From Cyclobacteriaceae bacterium (lineage in GTDB: Bacteria > Bacteroidota > Bacteroidia > Cytophagales > Cyclobacteriaceae): a stretch of 33,909 nt of DNA. Of the stretch, positions 25,574-33,166 are shown one piece after another (the first letter of the stretch is position 1; every line of letters starts with the position of its first letter). The DNA lies in the NCBI GenBank assembly GCA_018224645.1, contig JAGTVG010000121.1, positions 1 to 33,909 of the forward strand. Direction: 5' to 3'. The notes beneath the pieces were generated by a model, which was not told the DNA's origin, did no database searches, and worked only from the letters and a program-made list of their open reading frames with translations. The translations under genes were made by a program, and so were the position numbers.

Positions 25574-27127
25574 ATGGCTTACGCAACTTCTGAGTTAATT
25601 TCTTCCAGGCCGTTCAGGATTATTTTTACTGCTTTGAGAATGCTTATCGGATGGCATTTATTATATGAAGGGATCCTAAAGATCATTGATCCGGCCTGGA
25701 CTTCTGCTGCCTATCTGGCGGGATCGACGGGTATATTGTCCGGATTTTTTCAATGGATCGTTGATTCATCAGTCATGCTGACGGTTGTGGATGCCCTCAA
25801 TGTTTGGGGACTGACGGTCATCGGTTTCGCCCTGATAATCGGATACAGGACAAGATTTTTCGGAATCGCCGGAGCATTGTTATTGTTCATGTATTATATG
25901 GCTTATCCTCCTGTTATAGGCAGAAGTGGATTATCTGTGGAGGGGAATTATTTATTTGTGGACAAAAACCTCATTGAATCGATTCTGCTGCTTGGTTTTG
26001 CAACCTTTTCCAATGGGTATCTTTATGGGCTTGATAGAATACTGAATGGATCCGGAATAAAACTGCATCCCTTTGAACGTAAAAACCTTCAAATTCCAGA
26101 TCAGGAGGAGATCCAGGGAGAATTGAACAAGTTGAGTATGAACAGGAGGGAGTTGATCAAGAATCTCTCTGCATTGCCCGTGCTGGGGCTTTTTGGCTTT
26201 GGGTTTTTGAAGAAAAAACAATGGATGAGCCTCGAAGAAAAAAAGCTGGTAGCGATGGGAGGAACCGATGCAGTTACCAGCGCCACCCTAAAAACCTTTC
26301 ATTTTTCAAAACTTGAGGATCTAAGAGGAACCCTGCCCATGGGGAAAATTGGCAATCTGGAAGTGAGCAGATTGTTCATGGGTGGAAACCTGATCGGAGG
26401 GTGGGCCCATGCGAGAGACCTTATTTATGTCTCTAAACTGGTAAAATCCTATCATTCTGATGAAAAAGTGATCCATACGATGCAGCTTGCCGAACAATGT
26501 GGAATCAATACCCTGCTAACCAATCCACAGCTCAACAGGATCATCAACAAGTACTGGCGTGAAACAAAAGGAAAAATGCAGTTCATTTCTGATTGCGGTA
26601 TTTCGGAAGACCTGCTTAAGGGAGTTCAGATGTCAATCGATGGCGGTGCACATGCCTGTTACAGCCAGGGAGAAATCTCTGATCAGCTTGTCAGGGATGG
26701 AGATTTTGATACATTGGCCAGAGCCCTTTATATGATCCGTCAGAACGGTTTGCCTGCCGGAATCGGCGCCCACCGTCTCGAAACAATACAAGGCTGTGTA
26801 GAAAAAGGATTAAAACCTGATTTCTGGGTAAAGACCCTGCATCATCATAATTACTGGTCAGCCTCTCCGGCAGAATGGAATGATAACATGTATTGTTTTA
26901 AGCCGGCGGAAACCATTCAGTTTATGTCAGGTCTCGAAGAACCCTGGATTGCCTTCAAGATTCTGGCGGCCGGATCGATCGCGCCTGAAGAAGGTTTCAG
27001 GTATGCCTTTGAGAATGGTGCCGATTTTATCTGCGTGGGAATGTATGATTTTCAGATCGTTGATGATGTGAACATTGCACTGGATACACTGAACGGTTTG
27101 CAGAGGAACCGGCCCTGGAGAGCCTGA
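25574..27127 (+). CDS. DoxX-family membrane domain fused to an exported TIM-barrel-like domain
   Basis: A 517-residue protein from the ATG at 25574. The frame is open from 25505, but the first 23 residues are Phe-rich non-family sequence, so the internal ATG (MAYATSELIS) was chosen. Residues 15-150 are a DoxX/DoxD-like four-helix membrane domain (hydrophobic at about 15-35, 68-90, 95-112 and 134-150). A linker to 188 is followed by a twin-arginine-type segment, MNRRELIKNLSALPVLG, at 189-205. The C-terminal domain (about 255-517) resembles an aldo/keto reductase-like barrel (GKIGNLEVSRLFMGGN), but the DxxxxY part of the catalytic tetrad is not where expected (GINTLLTNPQLN). The topology would put the barrel outside the cytoplasm. 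Its function is unknown; DoxX domains are linked to quinone-dependent oxidation. It stands alone on the strand. Confidence 0.75.
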   Translation: MAYATSELISSRPFRIIFTALRMLIGWHLLYEGILKIIDPAWTSAAYLAGSTGILSGFFQWIVDSSVMLTVVDALNVWGLTVIGFALIIGYRTRFFGIAGALLLFMYYMAYPPVIGRSGLSVEGNYLFVDKNLIESILLLGFATFSNGYLYGLDRILNGSGIKLHPFERKNLQIPDQEEIQGELNKLSMNRRELIKNLSALPVLGLFGFGFLKKKQWMSLEEKKLVAMGGTDAVTSATLKTFHFSKLEDLRGTLPMGKIGNLEVSRLFMGGNLIGGWAHARDLIYVSKLVKSYHSDEKVIHTMQLAEQCGINTLLTNPQLNRIINKYWRETKGKMQFISDCGISEDLLKGVQMSIDGGAHACYSQGEISDQLVRDGDFDTLARALYMIRQNGLPAGIGAHRLETIQGCVEKGLKPDFWVKTLHHHNYWSASPAEWNDNMYCFKPAETIQFMSGLEEPWIAFKILAAGSIAPEEGFRYAFENGADFICVGMYDFQIVDDVNIALDTLNGLQRNRPWRA

Positions 27128-27147
27128 TTTCCCCGATTAACTCATAC

Positions 27148-27164
27148 CATCACTCCGGGTGATG
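27148..27164. terminator. Short hairpin between convergent genes
   Basis: CATCAC at 27148-27153 pairs with GTGATG at 27159-27164 across a five-base loop, in the 91-bp gap between the DoxX fusion gene and the convergent GH172 gene. No U-run follows on either strand, so its use as a bidirectional terminator is only a possibility. Confidence 0.3.
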
Positions 27165-27218
27165 CCATGTGCATATCGGCCATCATCTCCCTGATGTTTA
27201 CCTTTCACAGGATCACTT

Positions 27219-29207
27219 TTATTGATCTTCACCCCCTTTTTTCACAAACATCATCTTTGTGAAAACCAGATGATTACCGCTTCCCCCAGCTTCCTTCATG
27301 AGGGTGACTGAAGGATAATTTTCATTCAGATTTATATCCCCTATATAAAGATCTTCCATTGATTCGACATTTTCTGAATGTGAGCTGATAGTCTCAGAAA
27401 CCCTTTTCTGCCGTTGCCATATGGAAAAATCACATCCTTCGCCGCTCTTCAGGAAACTGATGTACATCCCATATTTCCCCCGGGGGATTTCATCGAGATG
27501 AACAACCATAATGCTGTTCTCATCACCATGAAACATGAATTTACCCCAATCGATACGGCTCACCGCATTATAAAGTCCAACGGTTACCTTCATCAGGTCA
27601 GGCGTTATGATCAGTGTATCGGGTAAATATATTTCCCTCAATTCCTCCCGGGGCTCCATAATTTCTGTTGGCGGATGTTCACCATAATAGAAGGCAATGG
27701 ATGTATAATCGACCGGATACCGGTTCCCTTCAGGTCCGTGTTCGATGGTATGAAGGAAATGCTGCCGATAACTGATTTTATCTGTGAGATAGAACCTGTA
27801 TCCACCGGTTCGGGATAACGGGATGGAATATTCAAGGCAGCCGTGGATGGGCAGACTGAAAGCCCTGTCCCATCGGTTCGGCAGTGCATACCAGCCCCCG
27901 TTAAAATAATCTTCAGAGCCGGTACCATGCAGCCGCAAGGTATGATCGACAAGCGTGGAATCATCACCTTCAAAGAATCTGGTCATTCCGGCACTTAATC
28001 CCCTTGCCTGCAATATGGTTCCGAAATGATGTCCTTTCCCACTGGATTCCTGGAAAATGTATGGTTCTCCTTCCTCCGGGTGTATTATTCTTTTCCATTG
28101 TGTATAAAATTTCCCCTCAAATGCAGGATTCCTTCTCTCCGGAACAAATCCAATGGATGATTTTAATGCTATTGCAGGCTGATCGGCATTTCCCCTTTTT
28201 GCATAAATCAATTCAAATTTTGCACGAGAATCAAAAGGCATCGGTATGAAACAATAATTGATCCCCGATTCACTTCCATGCAGGATACTCCTGGTTGATG
28301 GTTTTCCGAAAGCATAGCCAAAAAAATCTATAACCGGACAGAACACAGCCGGTTGATCTTCATCATCCCACAGGATCTTGATTAAGAGGTCTTTGTTGAT
28401 TTCTACTGAACCTGAGGTAGTTACCAGTTCAAATTTAAGGATTCTTCCGGCTTTCTCAAGGTTCAAAAGGTCTACTGTTTCACCCGGGGAAATCGTAAAT
28501 GATTGAGTTATCGACTCCTGGCCGGTATTGATAGAATCGATGTAGGATTCAATATCCGATCTCCTGCTTTCCCAGAATCTGGCGGCTCTTCTTAAAACTG
28601 TATTTTCGGCTTCATTCAGCTCCATCCGGAAACTTTCAGGACCGGTTGTGCCATTGAATTTTCTGTATTGTATCTGGTGAAAATATAACTGATCTCCGAT
28701 GTAGACGATTTTGCAGGATTGCTGGTAGGGAATGGGTAAATACGAATAATAACCGCCAACTTCATTGCCCACGATAGGTGTGATGAATGGATATTGTTTG
28801 CCACTGAACAAATCGATGAAGCGGATACTGATCCTCGGTTCGGTTTCACCATCAAAATAAAACTGTATGGTATCTTCCGAAGGTGTAGGGGTCCATATTC
28901 TTTCGATCACTCCCGGCCCCTGAAGATCGGCTATGATCAATTTATCACCTTCTTTCCGGATGTATGAATATAAACCGGAAAATCCATCATTGTTACCTCC
29001 GGTTGTATCGTAACTTGAGACCTGCTCGACGGTTGTATTATCCCTGTATTGCGGAAGAAGATCTAACCGGTAAAGATATTCAAGTTCATCCGAGAATGAA
29101 TATACGCTGTGTAGCGAAACCGTCCTGATAAGAACGGCATCATCCTCCCGGCAACTGATTAAAAAAGCAAGAACCAGGAAAAAGTAAAAAAAACGATTGA
29201 TTTTCAT
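27219..29207 (-). CDS. GH172 (DUF2961) lipoprotein
   Basis: A 662-residue member of DUF2961, now glycoside hydrolase family GH172, which includes difructose dianhydride I synthase/hydrolase and alpha-D-arabinofuranosidases. The leader ends in FLISC with C19 as lipidation site, so it is probably membrane-anchored outside the cytoplasm. The conserved N-terminal double jelly-roll region carries GFSGLYSYIRKEGD and ADLQGPGVIERIWTPTP. HGTGSEDYFNGGWY at 427-440, with E432, is the family's active-site motif, and TIEHGPEGN at 487-495 supplies another conserved acid, E489. The usual single DUF2961 core is about 350-400 residues, so the C-terminal 150 residues add a further beta-rich region. The gene is convergent with the DoxX fusion gene and its substrate is undetermined. 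Confidence 0.87.
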   Translation of the reverse strand: MKINRFFYFFLVLAFLISCREDDAVLIRTVSLHSVYSFSDELEYLYRLDLLPQYRDNTTVEQVSSYDTTGGNNDGFSGLYSYIRKEGDKLIIADLQGPGVIERIWTPTPSEDTIQFYFDGETEPRISIRFIDLFSGKQYPFITPIVGNEVGGYYSYLPIPYQQSCKIVYIGDQLYFHQIQYRKFNGTTGPESFRMELNEAENTVLRRAARFWESRRSDIESYIDSINTGQESITQSFTISPGETVDLLNLEKAGRILKFELVTTSGSVEINKDLLIKILWDDEDQPAVFCPVIDFFGYAFGKPSTRSILHGSESGINYCFIPMPFDSRAKFELIYAKRGNADQPAIALKSSIGFVPERRNPAFEGKFYTQWKRIIHPEEGEPYIFQESSGKGHHFGTILQARGLSAGMTRFFEGDDSTLVDHTLRLHGTGSEDYFNGGWYALPNRWDRAFSLPIHGCLEYSIPLSRTGGYRFYLTDKISYRQHFLHTIEHGPEGNRYPVDYTSIAFYYGEHPPTEIMEPREELREIYLPDTLIITPDLMKVTVGLYNAVSRIDWGKFMFHGDENSIMVVHLDEIPRGKYGMYISFLKSGEGCDFSIWQRQKRVSETISSHSENVESMEDLYIGDINLNENYPSVTLMKEAGGSGNHLVFTKMMFVKKGGEDQ

Positions 29208-29652
29208 GGTAAAAATTAATTATTGATGCGGACGAATTTAATCATATATTCAGGCGGATGAAATAATAAACAATCAGTTTTTTAATCGGTTCCCGGACTG
29301 ATTTAGTGAAAGGGTATTATTGTTATTCTATATGCTCATGAGATGCCCCCTGCCTTTTCCTGTTTATGAATTGATTCCGGATGGGAAAACGGCCCTTAGT
29401 ATTGATTTTGAAATGATCCATGATCTGCATCCGGGCTATAGTTAAGCATCCCAACAATCAATGTTTTGCACCTGAAAATGCCGGCAATCATATCAATGAT
29501 CTGAAAGCAGTGTCACGGAGATTAATCATTTCCCTGGTAGGGAATCATAAGAGATCCAGTGTTGACATCGATTATTACAGGGGATCTGCCGGCCGTCAAC
29601 TATATCTCATGGATATATCGGAAGTAATCCGGAAAATTCCTCATTTCAGGTT

Positions 29653-29676
29653 CCACGGTCTAACCAGGCACCGTGG
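29653..29676 (-). terminator. Perfect 7-bp hairpin downstream of the head-GIN gene
   Basis: CCACGGT at 29653-29659 pairs perfectly with ACCGTGG at 29670-29676 across a ten-base loop. Reading on the minus strand it lies about 70 bases after the head-GIN stop and overlaps the outermost repeat unit. There is no clear U-run, so a terminator role is tentative. Confidence 0.35.
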
Positions 29677-29747
29677 TCAGACCATGATCCCTCGTCAGAC
29701 CACGACCCTTCATCAGGCCACGGCCCTTTGTCAGACCACGGACCAGT
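29658..29747. repeat. Degenerate 18-bp tandem repeat, five units
   Basis: Units start at 29658, 29676, 29694, 29712 and 29730, each exactly 18 bases. The four right-hand units share the pattern (G/A)TCAG(A/G)CCA(T/C)G followed by a C/T-rich end; the leftmost unit keeps GTC and ACC at matching positions but is more diverged. There are no spacers between units. The array ends one base before the stop codon of the minus-strand head-GIN gene. Confidence 0.8.
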
Positions 29748-29748
29748 A

Positions 29749-30462
29749 TCAATTGATCTTAACGATCTTACCCACGCCGGTATGATTCACGGTCATCGAA
29801 GGACTGCCCATGTATCTGATATCCCCAACACCGCTGAGGTTGATTTTCAATTCATCGGTAACATTGATATCAATATTGCCCGTTCCTGATAAATTCAGAT
29901 CCCCATCCCTGCCTGTCAATTCAAATAATCTCAAATTGCCAACACCGGAGTGCTCCGCAATAATATCATCGGCCGTTCCTTTAACTTCCACATCGCCTAC
30001 CTCATCAAGGTCAAAATACACACGCTGGACATCAATATCGGAAAGGTAGATGTTTCCCACACCATCCTGAACCACCCTGAGTTCATTAACGGCCAGTAAA
30101 TCATTACTTCGGATGATTGCCACCCCATCCAGCCTGATCAGCGTAAATTCCGGTGCATAAACATCAAATTCGAGTTGATCGATCTCCTTGTGCTTGCCGG
30201 TAAGCTTTATGTAAAGTTCCTCATCAGAGATGGATAGAATGATGTCGTCGAGTACATTGGCATTGGTGTTTATCATTACCCTGTATTCCTGGGCGATATG
30301 CAGATTGACCTTTCCGATAGTCTCCACATGAACGCCATCAAAGGCTGATAATACCCTCTCCTCTGTTGCCAGGGGGCCTGGTTCCTCTCCAACTGTACAG
30401 GATAAGAACAATATGGTCAGAATGGATGAAAGAATTGCTGTTGTTTTGAGTCCTTGATTCAT
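29749..30462 (-). CDS. Head-GIN/DUF2807 domain lipoprotein
   Basis: A 237-residue protein from the ATG at 30462. The frame stays open to 30489, but MNQGLKTTAILSS gives the proper signal peptide start. The leader ends in LFLSC, a lipobox. The mature part is a head-GIN domain (DUF2807, PF10988), a right-handed beta-helix with repeated G-V/T-G-N/D/K turns: DGVGNIYL, DEVGDVEV, SGVGNLRL, SGTGNIDI, SGVGDIRY and TGVGKIVK. This family is abundant in Bacteroidota and is presumed to be surface-exposed, but it has no defined activity. The gene stands alone on its strand, divergent from the outer-membrane barrel gene. An 18-bp repeat array begins directly after its stop. Confidence 0.88.
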   Translation of the reverse strand: MNQGLKTTAILSSILTILFLSCTVGEEPGPLATEERVLSAFDGVHVETIGKVNLHIAQEYRVMINTNANVLDDIILSISDEELYIKLTGKHKEIDQLEFDVYAPEFTLIRLDGVAIIRSNDLLAVNELRVVQDGVGNIYLSDIDVQRVYFDLDEVGDVEVKGTADDIIAEHSGVGNLRLFELTGRDGDLNLSGTGNIDINVTDELKINLSGVGDIRYMGSPSMTVNHTGVGKIVKIN

Positions 30463-30659
30463 TGTTTTTATAAGTTTAATTAACACCATTTACGGATATT
30501 TATTGGGTAAGTTTGTTAAAGAGACAATCATCTTGCCTCAGACCCGTACCCTAAATTTCAATTTTTTTAAAAATTTCAAGTCAGGGAATTATCCGGTTAA
30601 AAATTATTTTCATTTAAATTTTTTTTAAATTACGGAATCATTTTTTGAGGATATGCTGG

Positions 30660-32048
30660 ATGTATAAACGTTTATTGCTTCTTTTAGGCTGCCTGGTTAT
30701 TTTTTATTTCATGTTACCGGCTGTTGTCCTTTCCCGGGATTCTCTATCAATGGAGAGAGTAACAAACAAAAATAAGGTGATTCAACCAAAGGAAGGTTGG
30801 ACATTCGGGATCCTTCCGGCAATATCCTTCGATACCGATGTCGGATTCCAGTATGGAGCCCTGGCCAACCTGTATTATTATGGTGATGGTTCGAAATATC
30901 CGGAATACCTTCAAAGTCTTTACCTGGAATGGTCGCAGACCACCCGCGGAAGTGGAATTGCCAGATTTTATTATGATTCAAAATACCTCATTCCCGGGAT
31001 CAGACTGACGGCTGATATCAGCTACCTGACGGAAAAAGCCATGCAATTTTATGGATTTAACGGGTATGATGCAGTTTACCATTCGGAATGGGAGGACGAT
31101 ACAGATCCAGGGTATGTCTCGAGGGTCTTTTTCAGGCATGATCGTAAGATATTCAGGATAATGGCCAATTTTCAGGGAAATATCATAAAAGAAGATAACA
31201 GGTTCCGGTGGATCACCGGTTTTGCTTATTATAATAATTCCATCGGGCCGGTGGACATCGATCGCCTGAACAAAGGAAAAAGTGAGGATGAAAAGTTACC
31301 GGCTGTGGATGGGCTGTACGATAAATATGTGGAATGGGATGTCATTACTGATGAAGAAAAGGACGGTACTGTTACCACCTATCTGAAGGCGGGACTGATC
31401 TACGATACCCGGGATTTTGAAGCCCTGCCCTTCAAGGGGATCTGGTCGGAGGCCGTCATCTCCTATTCGCCTTCCTTCCTGGGGGATGATCGTTTTTCCT
31501 ATTCAAAACTTACCCTTATCCATCGCCAATATTTTACCCTCGTGCCCGGAATCATGTCATTCGCTTACCGGGTGGGCTACCAGGGCACCCTGACTGGAAC
31601 TGTTCCCTTTCATATGCAGCCCCATATCGTTCCGACGTTCCTGACAGGGGCTACCTCCCAGGGGTTGGGAGGTTCAAGGACCCTGCGGGGAGTTCTGAGG
31701 AACAGGGTGGTAGGAGATGGAATTGTTCTGGGAAACCTTGAGTTGAGATTAATTTTCTACCGGACAGTGATTTTTAACCAGAATCTCTATATCGGCACCA
31801 ACCTGTTTTTCGATGCTGGACGTGTAGTGGATGAAATGGATATTGATTTTTCAGGGGCAGAAGAAGAACTGGGAGAAGATTTTCCCATGTACTTTAATCC
31901 GGGTGCTGAGTCGGTACACATGAGTTCCGGTATTGGTTTAAAAGTCGGGTTAAATGAAAATTTTATCGTAAGCCTGGATTTTGGAAAAGCCTTTGACCGA
32001 CAGGATGGGAATACCGGTTTTTACATCAACCTGAATTATCTTTTTTGA
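30660..32048 (+). CDS. BamA/Omp85-like outer-membrane beta-barrel protein (surface antigen D15 domain)
   Basis: A 462-residue outer-membrane protein from the ATG at 30660; a TTG five codons upstream at 30645 is an alternative. A signal peptide covers about residues 1-25. The rest is an even alternation of aromatic beta-strands typical of the C-terminal Omp85 barrel (PF01103). It includes GGSRTLRGVLRNRVVGDG, which corresponds to the conserved (V/L)RGF loop region, and a terminal NLNYLF ending in Phe. POTRA domains are absent, so it is not BamA itself. Short barrels of this kind in Bacteroidota are of unknown role and may export or translocate lipids or proteins. The next gene follows after 10 bases on the same strand. 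Confidence 0.85.
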   Translation: MYKRLLLLLGCLVIFYFMLPAVVLSRDSLSMERVTNKNKVIQPKEGWTFGILPAISFDTDVGFQYGALANLYYYGDGSKYPEYLQSLYLEWSQTTRGSGIARFYYDSKYLIPGIRLTADISYLTEKAMQFYGFNGYDAVYHSEWEDDTDPGYVSRVFFRHDRKIFRIMANFQGNIIKEDNRFRWITGFAYYNNSIGPVDIDRLNKGKSEDEKLPAVDGLYDKYVEWDVITDEEKDGTVTTYLKAGLIYDTRDFEALPFKGIWSEAVISYSPSFLGDDRFSYSKLTLIHRQYFTLVPGIMSFAYRVGYQGTLTGTVPFHMQPHIVPTFLTGATSQGLGGSRTLRGVLRNRVVGDGIVLGNLELRLIFYRTVIFNQNLYIGTNLFFDAGRVVDEMDIDFSGAEEELGEDFPMYFNPGAESVHMSSGIGLKVGLNENFIVSLDFGKAFDRQDGNTGFYINLNYLF

Positions 32049-32058
32049 AAATACCATT

Positions 32059-32952
32059 ATGAAAACACCTACCAGAAGATCATTTGTTAAAACAGGTTTG
32101 GCCGGCATAGCCGCGATCCCCCTTTATCATATGTTTGGTTGTACACAGGGTACAGCGAAACTTCCTCACATCGGACTTCAGATGTATACGGTCAGGGATG
32201 AAATCGAAAAAGACATTAAAAAAACCCTGGCTAAAGTAGCGGATATGGGTTTGGCGGGAGTTGAGTCCGCTTTCCTGCCGGAAGGAATAAGTATCGAAGA
32301 AGCAGGAAAACTTTTTAAGGAATACGGACTGCATGTTTTTGCAGCCCATGTTGAGTTGCCTGTCAGTCAGGCTTCAAAGGATGAAATGCTGAGAATCGCC
32401 GACGCCTATCAATGCAAAAGGATGATATGGCATGGCTGGCCTGAGGATAAAAGGTATAAAACGGAAAGTGGAACCCTGGAGCTGGTTGAAATATACAATG
32501 AAGCCAACAGATTTGCCAGATCCAACGGTTTGAGCTTCGGTGTTCATAACCATTGGTGGGAGTATGAAAAACAGGCTTCCGGTCAATATCCTTTTGAAAT
32601 TTTATTAAGGGAACTGGATAACGAAATTTTTTTTGAGATCGACACCTATTGGGTAACTGTGGCTGGCCATGAGGCGGCAGAAATCATCAGGAAATTTGGC
32701 GAGAGGGCTCCGTTGATCCATATCAAGGACGGACCTGCCACTTACAGCGATTCCCTCGATGCCGATGACCCTGATCCCATGGTCCCCCTGGGAAAAGGTT
32801 CAGTCAATATTCCTGCCATTGCTGCTGCGGCGAGGAATTCAGCGGATTGGATGATTGTGGAACTGGATGTCGTCAGGACGGATGTATTTGAAGCCATCAA
32901 GGACAGTTATGACTATATGATTTCCAACCAATATGCAAATAGCCGATCCTGA
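32059..32952 (+). CDS. Exported TIM-barrel sugar phosphate isomerase/epimerase-like protein
   Basis: A 297-residue PF01261 TIM-barrel protein with a twin-arginine leader (PTRRSFVKTG at 4-13) and a cysteine at C28 in FGC that may be lipidated. The strand motifs GLQMYTVRDE at 39-48, VHNHWWEYE at 162-170, EIDTYWV at 193-199, HIKDG at 221-225 and IVELD at 266-270 place the metal-binding Glu, His and Asp residues as usual for the family. It belongs to the same broad family as the partial gene at 1-892, but the two share little beyond the motifs. It is 10 bases downstream of the barrel gene and could be cotranscribed with it. No Gfo/Idh/MocA partner lies nearby. Substrate unknown. Confidence 0.87.
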   Translation: MKTPTRRSFVKTGLAGIAAIPLYHMFGCTQGTAKLPHIGLQMYTVRDEIEKDIKKTLAKVADMGLAGVESAFLPEGISIEEAGKLFKEYGLHVFAAHVELPVSQASKDEMLRIADAYQCKRMIWHGWPEDKRYKTESGTLELVEIYNEANRFARSNGLSFGVHNHWWEYEKQASGQYPFEILLRELDNEIFFEIDTYWVTVAGHEAAEIIRKFGERAPLIHIKDGPATYSDSLDADDPDPMVPLGKGSVNIPAIAAAARNSADWMIVELDVVRTDVFEAIKDSYDYMISNQYANSRS

Positions 32953-32974
32953 TAATCCGGGATCATTTTATGAG

Positions 32975-33006
32975 TTAACCGCAGTTAATGAGCAGACCGT
33001 GGTTAA
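32975..33006. terminator. Hairpin between convergent genes
   Basis: TTAACCGC at 32975-32982 pairs with GTGGTTAA at 32999-33006 (eight pairs, one G-T) across a 16-base loop. It sits 22 bases after the isomerase-like stop and just after the minus-strand small ORF, where a shared terminator would be expected. It lacks a good U-run on either strand. Confidence 0.45.
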
Positions 33007-33008
33007 AA

Positions 33009-33155
33009 TCAGTGTTTCCGTACCATTCTCAGCATTTTCAGGTTGATGATGATAAACCTGAAAAATTGCCACAGCAGGTTTGTCCTTAACCATTTTGTGA
33101 ATCCAGTCGGCACTGGGGGATAATAGTTCTGGTCATAGGGAGTTCTTTTATTCAT
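33009..33155 (-). CDS. 48-residue conserved-looking small basic protein
   Basis: An ATG at 33155 opens a 48-codon frame that ends in TGA at 33009-33011. It begins MNKRTPYDQNYYPPVPTG, continues through a Trp/Phe-rich middle and an FRFIIINLKMLRM stretch, and ends MVRKH. The start lies 11 bases after the stop of the SQR-like gene on the same strand, so the two are probably cotranscribed. The protein is basic, rich in aromatic residues and has a short hydrophobic helix, which suggests a peripheral membrane partner of the flavoprotein. I cannot name a family. The composition and position argue for a real gene, not a chance frame. Confidence 0.6.
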   Translation of the reverse strand: MNKRTPYDQNYYPPVPTGFTKWLRTNLLWQFFRFIIINLKMLRMVRKH

Positions 33156-33166
33156 GGTTTTCTAAT

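Larger units (their letters stand above)
29208..29748. other. 541-bp region without a confident gene; possible small or decayed ORFs
   Basis: This stretch separates the starts of the GH172 gene and the stop of the head-GIN gene. On the plus strand a 37-codon frame at 29332-29445 (beginning MLMRCPLPFPVYELIPDG) reads protein-like. A second frame from 29420, shifted by one, runs into the repeat array and then antisense through the head-GIN 3' end to 29785. I recognise neither. They could be remnants of one frameshifted gene or chance frames. The right end holds an 18-bp tandem repeat and a hairpin, listed separately. Confidence 0.4.

Noticed and set aside
25574-27127. Active aldo/keto reductase call for the barrel domain
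   Set aside because: The expected catalytic Asp and Tyr are not seen after the GIN motif, so only a fold-level resemblance is claimed.
29658-29747. CRISPR array
   Set aside because: The 18-bp units are directly adjacent with no unique spacers, and no cas genes are present.
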